A stretch of DNA of 16,958 bases from Kiritimatiellia bacterium. GTDB lineage: Bacteria; Verrucomicrobiota; Kiritimatiellia; RFP12; UBA1067. Made by a program: the position numbers and the translations under genes. The notes beneath the pieces were generated by a model. It was not told the DNA's origin and did not search any database. It was given only the letters and a program-made list of their open reading frames with translations. Positions 1 to 8,069 of the stretch are shown in pieces; position 1 is the first letter of the stretch, and each line of letters begins with the position of its first letter. The DNA lies in contig JAKSOY010000081.1 in assembly GCA_024405255.1 (NCBI GenBank), positions 1-16,958 of the forward strand, read 5' to 3'.

Positions 1-53
1 GCAAAGAGCGAACACACGAATCCAAAAGACAACGCCAACACTGCCTTTTTCAT
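1..53 (-). CDS. N-terminus of an exported protein (partial, continues past the left edge)
   Basis: Only 17 complete codons are present. They read MKKAVLALSFGFVCSLF, a positively charged start followed by a hydrophobic stretch, which is a typical Sec signal peptide. The start at base 53 is chosen because AAGGAG (bases 61-66) lies 7 bases upstream of it. An alternative in-frame-open ATG at base 60 would almost overlap that ribosome binding site and would not give a signal peptide. A sigma70-like promoter lies at 101-130. The mature protein is outside the window, so its function cannot be stated. Confidence 0.75.
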   Translation of the reverse strand, partial: MKKAVLALSFGFVCSLF

Positions 54-100
54 ATCCCATCTCCTTATTGAAGACAAACACGCCACACGATGATGGCACT

Positions 101-130
101 ATTTTACCACGCACCGCCGTCGTTTGTCAA
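101..130 (-). promoter_or_regulatory. sigma70-like promoter for the gene at 1-53
   Basis: On the minus strand TTGACA (bases 125-130) and TAAAAT (bases 101-106) are separated by 18 bases. This is a full-consensus -35 and a five-of-six -10 box. Transcription would start near base 93-95, leaving a leader of about 40 bases that contains the AAGGAG ribosome binding site. Confidence 0.65.
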
Positions 131-176
131 TGCCCACAAGAAGCAAAGCATTTCCACAATGCCCGCTCACGCGCAC

Positions 177-209
177 CGAAACCGCCGTCGATCAGGGACG
201 GCGGTTTCG
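177..209 (-). terminator. strong hairpin downstream of the giant gene, probable transcription terminator
   Basis: A perfect 13-base-pair inverted repeat: CGAAACCGCCGTC (177-189) and its complement (197-209), with a 7-base loop. It begins 29 bases after the stop codon of the giant gene and ends before the promoter of the next gene, which is where a terminator is expected. No T-run follows it on the minus strand, so it is not a textbook intrinsic terminator. It could instead be a 3'-end stabilising structure or a factor-assisted terminator. Confidence 0.5.
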
Positions 210-238
210 CGCCGAAGAGACGGGCACGCGCCCTTTTC

Positions 239-3200
239 TTACCGCAAGAAGAAGATCGTTCCACCCTGGCGGCTCATGTAGATGCCGTCGTCTTCAACCT
301 TCATCAACAACCCCGCACGCTTCGTCTCGAGACTGCGTTCGAATGTCGCGTTAGGCTTAGTCTCCCACGTGACCACCTTCACCCAATGCTGCGGGAACCA
401 ACGACCGGCCGCATTCACCGGGAACGTACCGCCGGCGGCGAACGTCACCGTGCCCGACCCGGTCGTACAGGCGCTCTTCATCGACCACACCGTCTCACGG
501 CCCGAAAGGTCGAGCGTGGCGCCATTGAGGAGCTGGCAACCGTAGAAGACATCGCTGCAGGGTTTGAACAGGTGCGACACCGTCATCGCCGCCGTACCGT
601 CATTGTAGAGCGCATTGTAACGGGCGATGTAGCTGCGTACCGCGAAAGGCACTTTAATGCGCATCGCGCAGTTCAGGTCGAAGTCCGTATCCGATGCACG
701 ACACGAGGTCTTGTCGACTTCCAACCATCCACCGCTCGTCACGCAGAATTCGCCCGCAGTGAACTCGGTATTGTAGATGAAGAATGTCGAACCGACACCC
801 AGATCGACGGTCAGCTTGTGCCCGCTGAGATCCACGTAGCACGGCGTGTAGCTGTTGTTGACAAAACCGAAGTTGTTCTGCGCACCCACAACCGAGTTCG
901 TGTACAACCGCACATGCGCCATCATCGTCCAACCGGAGGTCAACGCACCGCCCAGGTTGGCGACCTCGCCACCCTTGAGCGCGTAGAGAGTAGCCTGAGA
1001 GGCCACACGTCCGCCCGTGGTCGCCTTGCCGTCGATATCAAGCGTCGCACCTTCCTGGATGACCATCTCGAAGTTGCTATATCCAATCGGATAATGCGTC
1101 GACCACATGCGCGTAAAGCCTTCCACGAGTTCGGTGCCGCCATAATAGGTATGTCCCGTCTTCGTTGGAATGAAGAAGCCCTTGCCTTCCTTCACGAACT
1201 TCACATTACCCGTGATGAGGAGCGAACCGTTGTCGGCAATCGTCCCCTCCGGCACATCGAGATGAAGTTCGCCCGGCTGCCCGTAGGCCGTCAGATTCTG
1301 CACATTGTAACCGGCTGCGGTCGGACTTGTCGCGACTGTCTGCTTGGAGTCGCCGGCGACCGGGAAGCGATGCCACGCATAGGAGGTGTTCTTGATGTAA
1401 CGGCACGCATCGCCATTCTCAAGCTTGACGTAGACGCCGTCGTCCTTCTCCGTAAAGACGGTGTCCGCCGTCTTGACGTAGGTGCCGTCATTCTGCTGGA
1501 ACTGGACCTTGACCGAGGTGTCTTCGTCGATATGGCCCCAAATGGCGCCACGCAGCATCACTCCGCTCGCCCCGCCCCAATAGCTACCGCAGTTCCGACC
1601 GTAGATGGCCCCCAGGTCGCGCAGTTTCACGCCACGCCAAATGAGACGGTCGGTCGTCGTCATCACACCCGTGTATTCGGACCGCAGCACCGAGGTGTCG
1701 GTAATTTCGCCGTTGCCCTTGAGCGAACTCAAATAGAGCTTGTGACGCTGAAGGTCGATCTTGCCGTTGATCGTCACGTCAAACCCGCGCCAGTCGCAGT
1801 CGGCAGCCAGCGAACAGTTGACAAATTCGACATTGAACGGACGCAGCGGAGTGCCCGCTGGCACCTGCATGTTGACGGCACCGACGAGGCGGACAGTCGC
1901 CACTTCACCCGGCAGTTCACCCTCGAGGTGCGTACCGACAAGATTGAAGCACTTCCAGTTCTGCGGATCCGTGATGTCATCACTCGCCGAACCGGTCCAG
2001 ACCGCCAGGTTGACGACTCGCGAGGTGAGATCGCCGCCGTAATAGAGGCCGTCGGCACCCAGCACGGGCGTCTGCGTCGCCCACGAGGCCGTCGTCGGTT
2101 CCCATTCAAATGCAACACCTCCGGGAATGGCATCCCATGTGAACAGCTTCTCGCCAATCGACGGACGACGTCCGCCAAGTGCGATCTTGACCCGCGCTTC
2201 GGGCGCGAAGCGAAGTGCACGGCCGTCAAGCGCCGTCGTCTGCTGCGAGAGATCAAGCACCGCATTGTTCAGCAAGGTGACAGTCGGGAACGTGGCGTCC
2301 GTGCCAGGCGCGAACATACCCGCGATCTTCAGAGTTGATGCACCGCCGTTGCCGCTCCCCGTATAGGTTGTGACAAAATTGTGGAACGTCATCTCCGCCC
2401 CCGCCGTGACAGGACCGTCGGTCACCAGATCGACCGTCGACCAATCGCGCGCGGCGGAGATCTCGAAGCGGCCACCGCCGGTCACGCGAACCGTACCGTT
2501 GGAAGCATTGGAATCTTCGGGACGGAACGTGCTCCCGTTCGATTCCAGCGTGAGCGTGTGGTTGTCGAGGTGAAGCGCCCCGAAGCTGGCTCCACCGGCA
2601 AAGGTGGTCTGGTAGGTAAACGCCAAAGTGGAATCAGCCGTCAGCGTCATCGGTCCGTACGCACCCCAACCGGCCGTCATCGAGCAGCCGGTATTCGAAA
2701 GCGTGCCACCCTCGAGAACGAAATTGAAGGAACGGCCATCGTAGTTGCCGTTCGACTCGAGCGTACCATTCGCCGCAATAACGATCGGGCTACCGGAGTT
2801 GGTCCGTCCCAGCACGTAACCAACATTGTAGTCGTAGGTTGTGCTGCTCGAACCGCTGAACGGCATGATCACAAGACCTTCCTCGATGCGCGTGCCGCCG
2901 TTGTAGCGCTGCGCCGTCTTGTTTGCCTTGAACGTGCCCGCACCGTCCTTGACGAACGTCAACTGGCCGCCAATCGTCACGGAATTGTTTTCCATCGTCT
3001 CATTTTCGGGCACGGTGACATGCAACTCACCCGCCGCACGCCCCGCTGTTTTGACCAACCCGGCATTAAACGGCTGAACGCCAGCGCGCGTGTCGGCATA
3101 GAGGATTCCGCTCGTACGATCAAGCAGGCACACCTTCCCGGTCGAAAGCACCCGCACCGGCACGAAGTCGCGCTGCAACGAGGTTCCCGCGTAGATCTGC

Positions 3201-6200
3201 ATCGCATGTAGACGGTAGACGCCCTGGTGGTCGCCGCCGTTACACGCGAAGAGCGTCATCTGCGTGCCGTCAGAGTTGAGCGGCTCGATATCCACGCTGG
3301 AGAGGCAGGTGTCGTAGGTATCGTAGAGTTCCGCCTTGTGGGCCGCCGTCACCTTGAAGGTGTAACGCGTGTTGGCGGTAAAGGGCAACACCATCGTACC
3401 CGCTCCGTAGAAACGGAAGTTATCGCTCTGCTCGATGAAGAGGAAGCGGTTGCCGCCCCAGGTCTTGCAGCCGAAGATCGTAGAGTCGTTCTTGTAGCCC
3501 AGAGAGGAGAACTCGAGGTTCACGACCGTGTTCGATCCGGGGATGATGTCGGTGTTGATCATCTGCGCGCCAGTGGACTCGATGTAGTCGAGCACATCAT
3601 AGCCGAAGGAATCGGTGATCATACCGTTGCCGCGCAACGTCGAGACGAAGAACTTGCGTCCCTTCAGATCAAGTGTGCCCGTGAAGCAAACCTTGTCGCC
3701 GAGACCGCGCCAGTCGCAGTCACCCGCAAGCGATCCCGTCCCCACCGTGACGGACGCGCAGGCGAAGGCTTCGGCGAACTGAACATTCAAATTTTCGCCG
3801 GCGATCGTGACCGCCGTCTGTGCACCCGGCAAGCCTCCTTCAACCGGATCGCCCGCGCCATTGGTGCAAGTCCAGTTCGCGGGATTGGTCAAATCGCCGT
3901 CGTTGGCGGTTCCGGTCCATGTCGCCTTCGTCACCCGTGCAACCGCCGGCGTACCGTAGAAAAGTCCCTCCGCGGTTGCAACCGGCGTCTGCGCGCCGGT
4001 CGACGCCACCGTCGCCGGATCGAACACGAACGTCACATCCGCAGGAATCGCCGACCAGGCTATGAGCTTTTCGCCGGCCACCAGGCTACGGCCATGAACA
4101 TCCACCATCACCGTCGCATTCGCCGCGAAAGCCAACGTCTTACCCGTGTCGGGCGACGTGATCGGATACGGCACCGACCAGCCCGTGAGGTCCAACACCG
4201 CACCGTCCTGAAGCTGGAAGTTATGCATGTAGGTGGTGACGGGCTTGAAGGTGCCGAACACCTTGAAGACGCCCGTACCGGCCGCCGAAATCGTGCCGAT
4301 CGGCGTTGCAAGCGTGACATTTCCGACATCGCCATTCACGTTGAACACGAGCGGACAGCTGACGTCGAGTCCCGCCGTGCGACCCCGGAACGATGTCTGG
4401 GCGAAGGTCAGAAGACCATCCGTCTTTTTGATTGTTCCGTTCTGCGCATCGGTGTTGTGGATGAAGTTGTTGCCGCCTTCCCAGTTGAGCACGTGCCCCC
4501 CGAGATCAAGCTGCGCCACGCGATGTCCCCAGTTGATGATGTCCTGGTTGTAGGCGGAGGAATCCGCCGCGAGCGCAAGTGTGCGGATTTGCGCCGTACC
4601 GTTACCGACATCTGCCCCGGTGTTGGCGAGGCGGCCACCCGCGAGCGTGAAGTTGTAGCCCGCGAAATCGCCGCATCCCGCCACGTCGAAGGCGGCACCC
4701 GCATCGACAATGATTTCCGTATCCTGCCCGCCATGGCGGTAGGAGTTGCCGCTGGCATTGGCCTTCACCACGCCGGCGGCGACTTCCAGTCCGCCATCGT
4801 TGAGCTGGTTCGGTACCGAGGAGATGTAAGTGCCGAGTCCGTCTTTGACCAACCGGACATTACCCTTGAGAACCATCGACGTATTCGTGAAGGTCTCGCC
4901 TTCGGCGACATCGAGGTGCAACTCGCCTGCCGGAACCAACGTGTTGAACCACTTCTGCTGCAGATAGTTCACGACCTGCGTGCGCTGCGCGTCAGTGAGT
5001 TCGGTCGAATAGCAGACGAGTTCGGAGATTTGCCGACCGCCGTTGCGGGGATTGAGGTTGCGGTCTTGCGAAAGCGAGTCGCTGCAGCAATCCTGGGTCA
5101 TCGTTGCGGAAATGAGCTGGAAACTCTGGGGCAGGTAGTCGGCGTAGGGGGCAACCTGCGTGAGACCGTTCCACACGGCCTTGAACTTGGCATAGGACGA
5201 ATTTCCGTACAAGTATTCGGCGCGATGGAAATTGTACACGCCACTGCCGCCATTGGCATCGCCCAGCAGGAAGTTGTTCGCATTGTTGACGATGCGGATC
5301 ACCCAGAAGACGGTCCTCAGATTGGTGAAACGCGGATAGGTGACATCCCTGCCGGAACCGACCGCACCGAGATCGATGACCGGGCGGCCATAGGTCAACG
5401 TGTCGAAGCGCGCATCACCCGCAGCACGACCAACCACCTGGCTGGCGTCCTTCGAGGTCCACGTGGCGAGCCGGCCGTCCGCATCGGCCACGACGGTCGC
5501 GGCATCGGCGGCGTCGAGCCAGAGACAGGGTTTCAAGCCGTCAGGTTCCGGCAGCGAAACCGACGTATCGACCGCATGCGGCGACGTAAAGGAACCCTTG
5601 CCGGTAAAGCCCTTCACAAAAAGCTTGTGTCCGTTGAGGTTGATCAGCGAATCCACCGTCAGGACCCCCAGTCCGCGCCAGTCGCAATCGGCCGTGAGCG
5701 TGACGTCGCCGAAGACGACCTGCTTGAATGCAAAGGACGAACCGGCCGGGACATTGAACGCGAGCGACCCCGCGAGGGTCACAACCGTGTCGGCTGTCGG
5801 CAACTTGCCGTCCAACACGGTGCCGCCGACGTTGCGGCATGTCCAGTTGGCGGCGTTCGCAACGTCGCCATCGCCCGCCGCACCGGTCCAGGTGGCGGTA
5901 CGAACCTTGTCCGACGCATCGAAGACGGCGGTGAAATCCGCGGCAACCGAAGGCTTCACCAGAATCGTCGCATCGGCAAGCGATGTTTCGGAAAGCAGAT
6001 GCGCATCGCCCTCCCAGCCGGCGAAAAACGCGCCGGCGGCAGGAACGGCGGTGAGCGCGACCAGCTGTTCGGCGCCGATCGTCACGTTCGTCGTCGTGCA
6101 GGCAGCTCCGTCATTGACCCGAACCTTGCCCGCACCCATGGCGGCAACCGTGAACGTATCCGCTTCGGTCGGCAACTTGTCAGGACCATTCTTCGCGCTC

Positions 6201-7933
6201 GTCGTCAGCTGGGCTTCGGTCAGCGCCGCCTTCCAGATACGCACTTCATCGTAGGTGGCCTGAGCATCGTTGTCTGCCGTGTACTGGGAACGTCCCAGCC
6301 AGAAATGCCAAGGGGCAAGCTGCAGGGGCCGCCACTGGTGGACCGACTGTCCACTGTAGCTTTTGAGGACATCACCCGTCTTCACATCGCGTTTCGCCCA
6401 GGTGAACTTGACGTAGCCATTGGGCTGCGGCGTCAACGTCATCGAAATGTGATACATCGTGCCAAGCTCGTAGGGCGCCATCGTGGCATCCTGGTAGACC
6501 GTCTGAGTGCTGACGGACTCAAGTTCGACACGGTCGTTGTTGAACGTGGTGCCCTGCGTCCACGACATCAGCAGATAGCAGGTGTTGTCGAGGCCGATGT
6601 CGAAAATGCGCGCCCAGTTTTGAATGCCATCCTGACGGGCCCAGAGTTCAATCGTCAACGGCCCATTCTCCAACGGGAAGTTGTTGGCGCCAAGATCGAT
6701 ACCGCTCGAGCCACGAGCGCCGCCCGGAAGCGAAACGGCCGTCGGATGGTCGGCGTCATTCCAGCCAATGGTGCCCGAACTCGTTCCGCTCCGCCCGCTC
6801 ACGGAGTCGGTCAGATTGCCGTTGAAGCTCCACCGGTGGATCAAGTCGTCGGCCGCCGCCAGCTCAAAGTCTCCGGCGACCGGCTTCAGCTCGGTGAATT
6901 CCGCCGTGAGCAAGATCTTGCGCGCAGTGGACACGGTGATTTCAGCGGAAGTGGTGGACCCCTTCGCAATCGCCGTGGTGTCGCCTGTCCAACGATGGAA
7001 GGTGTAGCCGGCGGACGGAACCGCCTTGAGCGTGGTCTGTGCATTGATCTCCCTGGTAAAGGTTCCAGACGCGGCCGGGGCCGCGTTGTCGGCGGAGACA
7101 AGTCCCCCTTCTAGAACGGCAAAGGAGACGGCGTCGACGAGCGACACGCCCGTACCGGTTGACGTCCAGGAGTAGCCTTCGGGAAGCGACACCTCGCTCG
7201 TCGTCTTGCCGGCGAAACGCACCAGGTCGATGGCGCGGTTCAATCCCACTTCGGCCGGCGTCAGCGAACGGTTGTAGAGACGCAGCGCATGGAGTCCTCC
7301 GTGGAACGACCAATTGTTATTGTTGGCATAGCCGAGGCCAGAGGTGCTCTGCGTCCAGCCGTCGTTGTTCGAGTCCCTCGTGAGCACCACACCATCGTAG
7401 ACCAGATTGGTTGCGATCGTCGACCCGGGCGTACCGTAGTCGGCATAGGCCATGTGCGGCACGTTCAGCGTCATTTCGGCCTGCGGCAGAGCCCACCCCT
7501 GTTTATTTTCCGTCTGGATCGAGTTACGCGTGGGATAGAGGCAATAGCCCTTGTAGTTACCGAAACCGAAAATGAACGGGGCGGAGTTGCTACGCGAAGT
7601 CTCCGTATAGGCCAGATCATACGAGGCGTAGTCGCCAATGTTCACCGCCGTGGTCCCGTTGAAGACCGCAGCCATGCCGTACTTGCCGACGGGAAAGACC
7701 AACGAATTTTCATTCCAGGTCGAACCGGTTGCAAGCGTGTTGAGGTTGTGGTTGTGGCCCGACAGATCCACCCAGCCTGTGGCATTCGGGTTGTGCATGC
7801 CCCGCGCGCCATTCTCAATGGCATCCCACTGGGCGACAATGCCCTCCTGAACGTACGAACGAGAATCCAGCGCCGCAAAAACGCCAGAACCGGCAATTGC
7901 CGCTGCAACCGCCAACCAAAACCGTTTCTTCAT
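239..7933 (-). CDS. Giant exported LamG / InlB-like / beta-helix repeat protein (2564 aa)
   Basis: The start at base 7933 gives the signal peptide MKKRFWLAVAAAIAGSGVFA and has GAGGAGG (7940-7946) 6 bases upstream. An ATG 48 bases further up would put a non-signal extension in front. Seen in order: a LamG-like jelly roll (about 25-235), an InlB-type B-repeat with HRWTGD and a TAEF end (about 275-346), a second LamG domain (IHRWSFNGNLTDS, about 355-580), a second InlB-type repeat (AGWEGD..TAVF, about 590-672), then three parallel modules starting at W682, W1339 and W1979. Each module has WTG..NW(T/K)C, then DCDWRG about 69 residues on, a variable inserted domain, a GELH..VKDG..GG beta-strand repeat resembling autotransporter-associated repeats, and right-handed beta-helix-like sequence. 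No beta-barrel, PEP-CTERM or LPxTG ending is visible; it ends in GGTIFFLR. Probably a secreted or surface adhesin or glycan-binding protein (inference). It has its own promoter. Confidence 0.9.
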   Translation of the reverse strand: MKKRFWLAVAAAIAGSGVFAALDSRSYVQEGIVAQWDAIENGARGMHNPNATGWVDLSGHNHNLNTLATGSTWNENSLVFPVGKYGMAAVFNGTTAVNIGDYASYDLAYTETSRSNSAPFIFGFGNYKGYCLYPTRNSIQTENKQGWALPQAEMTLNVPHMAYADYGTPGSTIATNLVYDGVVLTRDSNNDGWTQSTSGLGYANNNNWSFHGGLHALRLYNRSLTPAEVGLNRAIDLVRFAGKTTSEVSLPEGYSWTSTGTGVSLVDAVSFAVLEGGLVSADNAAPAASGTFTREINAQTTLKAVPSAGYTFHRWTGDTTAIAKGSTTSAEITVSTARKILLTAEFTELKPVAGDFELAAADDLIHRWSFNGNLTDSVSGRSGTSSGTIGWNDADHPTAVSLPGGARGSSGIDLGANNFPLENGPLTIELWARQDGIQNWARIFDIGLDNTCYLLMSWTQGTTFNNDRVELESVSTQTVYQDATMAPYELGTMYHISMTLTPQPNGYVKFTWAKRDVKTGDVLKSYSGQSVHQWRPLQLAPWHFWLGRSQYTADNDAQATYDEVRIWKAALTEAQLTTSAKNGPDKLPTEADTFTVAAMGAGKVRVNDGAACTTTNVTIGAEQLVALTAVPAAGAFFAGWEGDAHLLSETSLADATILVKPSVAADFTAVFDASDKVRTATWTGAAGDGDVANAANWTCRNVGGTVLDGKLPTADTVVTLAGSLAFNVPAGSSFAFKQVVFGDVTLTADCDWRGLGVLTVDSLINLNGHKLFVKGFTGKGSFTSPHAVDTSVSLPEPDGLKPCLWLDAADAATVVADADGRLATWTSKDASQVVGRAAGDARFDTLTYGRPVIDLGAVGSGRDVTYPRFTNLRTVFWVIRIVNNANNFLLGDANGGSGVYNFHRAEYLYGNSSYAKFKAVWNGLTQVAPYADYLPQSFQLISATMTQDCCSDSLSQDRNLNPRNGGRQISELVCYSTELTDAQRTQVVNYLQQKWFNTLVPAGELHLDVAEGETFTNTSMVLKGNVRLVKDGLGTYISSVPNQLNDGGLEVAAGVVKANASGNSYRHGGQDTEIIVDAGAAFDVAGCGDFAGYNFTLAGGRLANTGADVGNGTAQIRTLALAADSSAYNQDIINWGHRVAQLDLGGHVLNWEGGNNFIHNTDAQNGTIKKTDGLLTFAQTSFRGRTAGLDVSCPLVFNVNGDVGNVTLATPIGTISAAGTGVFKVFGTFKPVTTYMHNFQLQDGAVLDLTGWSVPYPITSPDTGKTLAFAANATVMVDVHGRSLVAGEKLIAWSAIPADVTFVFDPATVASTGAQTPVATAEGLFYGTPAVARVTKATWTGTANDGDLTNPANWTCTNGAGDPVEGGLPGAQTAVTIAGENLNVQFAEAFACASVTVGTGSLAGDCDWRGLGDKVCFTGTLDLKGRKFFVSTLRGNGMITDSFGYDVLDYIESTGAQMINTDIIPGSNTVVNLEFSSLGYKNDSTIFGCKTWGGNRFLFIEQSDNFRFYGAGTMVLPFTANTRYTFKVTAAHKAELYDTYDTCLSSVDIEPLNSDGTQMTLFACNGGDHQGVYRLHAMQIYAGTSLQRDFVPVRVLSTGKVCLLDRTSGILYADTRAGVQPFNAGLVKTAGRAAGELHVTVPENETMENNSVTIGGQLTFVKDGAGTFKANKTAQRYNGGTRIEEGLVIMPFSGSSSTTYDYNVGYVLGRTNSGSPIVIAANGTLESNGNYDGRSFNFVLEGGTLSNTGCSMTAGWGAYGPMTLTADSTLAFTYQTTFAGGASFGALHLDNHTLTLESNGSTFRPEDSNASNGTVRVTGGGRFEISAARDWSTVDLVTDGPVTAGAEMTFHNFVTTYTGSGNGGASTLKIAGMFAPGTDATFPTVTLLNNAVLDLSQQTTALDGRALRFAPEARVKIALGGRRPSIGEKLFTWDAIPGGVAFEWEPTTASWATQTPVLGADGLYYGGDLTSRVVNLAVWTGSASDDITDPQNWKCFNLVGTHLEGELPGEVATVRLVGAVNMQVPAGTPLRPFNVEFVNCSLAADCDWRGFDVTINGKIDLQRHKLYLSSLKGNGEITDTSVLRSEYTGVMTTTDRLIWRGVKLRDLGAIYGRNCGSYWGGASGVMLRGAIWGHIDEDTSVKVQFQQNDGTYVKTADTVFTEKDDGVYVKLENGDACRYIKNTSYAWHRFPVAGDSKQTVATSPTAAGYNVQNLTAYGQPGELHLDVPEGTIADNGSLLITGNVKFVKEGKGFFIPTKTGHTYYGGTELVEGFTRMWSTHYPIGYSNFEMVIQEGATLDIDGKATTGGRVASQATLYALKGGEVANLGGALTSGWTMMAHVRLYTNSVVGAQNNFGFVNNSYTPCYVDLSGHKLTVDLGVGSTFFIYNTEFTAGEFCVTSGGWLEVDKTSCRASDTDFDLNCAMRIKVPFAVRSYIARYNALYNDGTAAMTVSHLFKPCSDVFYGCQLLNGATLDLSGRETVWSMKSACTTGSGTVTFAAGGTFPVNAAGRWFPQHWVKVVTWETKPNATFERSLETKRAGLLMKVEDDGIYMSRQGGTIFFLR
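675..2012 (-). repeat. Third module (C) of the giant protein's internal triplication
   Basis: This protein-level repeat occupies roughly residues 1975-2420 of the giant protein. Landmarks are WTG at W1979, NWKC at C1995, DCDWRG at W2048 and GELH at G2221. Its insert between DCDWRG and GELH is the shortest of the three, about 120 residues, and contains neither the WLDA-type nor the YIESTG-type domain of the other modules. It runs into the C-terminal tail, where a WET.P-type segment stands in for the (W/T)W(S/D)AIP segment that closes modules A and B. Confidence 0.6.
2013..3930 (-). repeat. Second module (B) of the giant protein's internal triplication
   Basis: Roughly residues 1335-1974. Landmarks are WTG at W1339, NWTC at C1356, DCDWRG at W1408 and GELH at G1635. 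The insert of about 190 residues begins DYIESTGAQMINTDI and resembles the LamG-like carbohydrate-binding type common in large gut-bacterial surface proteins. The module closes with GEKLFTWDAIPGGVAFEW. It starts 657 residues after module A and 640 before module C. Confidence 0.65.
3931..5910 (-). repeat. First module (A) of the giant protein's internal triplication
   Basis: Roughly residues 675-1334. Landmarks are WTG at W682, NWTC at C699, DCDWRG at W752 and GELH at G1003. Its insert, about residues 800-996, is the WLDA-type domain that is also found at the N-terminus of the GH95 enzyme encoded at 8070-10802. The module closes with GEKLIAWSAIPADVTFVF, parallel to the end of module B. Confidence 0.65.
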
Positions 7934-7990
7934 TCTCAGCCTCCTCAATGGAAAATACGAATGGAACAAACAACTTGCCAAAACACAATC

Positions 7991-8019
7991 ATTCTAACGA
8001 ATTTACGCCGAAATGTCAA
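7991..8019 (-). promoter_or_regulatory. near-consensus sigma70 promoter of the giant gene
   Basis: On the minus strand TTGACA (8014-8019) and TAGAAT (7991-7996) are separated by exactly 17 bases. That is a perfect -35, a five-of-six -10 and the optimal spacing. Transcription would begin near base 7984, giving a leader of about 50 bases ending in the GAGGAGG ribosome binding site. The giant gene is therefore probably transcribed independently of the hydrolase genes upstream. Confidence 0.8.
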
Positions 8020-8023
8020 AGTG

Positions 8024-8051
8024 AAAAATCGGAGATTCGGCGCGAAATCCG
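8024..8051 (-). terminator. probable intrinsic terminator after the GH95 gene
   Basis: About 18 bases after the GH95 stop codon, the minus strand carries CGGA-T-TTCG, a CGC loop, and CGAA-TC-TCCG (bases 8051-8030). This gives two 4-base-pair stems separated by a small internal loop, and ATTTTT follows immediately (8029-8024). It lies directly upstream of the giant gene's promoter. The internal loop makes the hairpin modest in strength. Confidence 0.55.
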
Positions 8052-8069
8052 GTGGTCCCGTCGGAACTG

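Noticed and set aside
222..240. Plus-strand GGGC-ACGC-GCCC-TTTTCTT, looking like a small terminator
   Set aside because: The stem is only 4 base pairs, it overlaps the end of the giant gene, and no plus-strand gene lies upstream.
68..2338. 756-codon open frame on the plus strand opposite the 3' part of the giant gene
   Set aside because: The translation is rich in Arg and His, has no recognisable domain or signal peptide, and lies exactly opposite a well-supported gene in GC-rich DNA, where such antisense frames arise by codon bias.
3227..7114. 1295-codon open frame on the plus strand inside the giant gene
   Set aside because: The same shadow effect: Arg/Val/Gly-rich with no domains, while the minus strand has conserved repeats, LamG domains and a signal peptide.
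7934..7981. N-terminal extension of 16 residues on the giant protein
   Set aside because: It would place the GAGGAGG ribosome binding site inside the coding region and bury the signal peptide; the start at 7933 is better supported.
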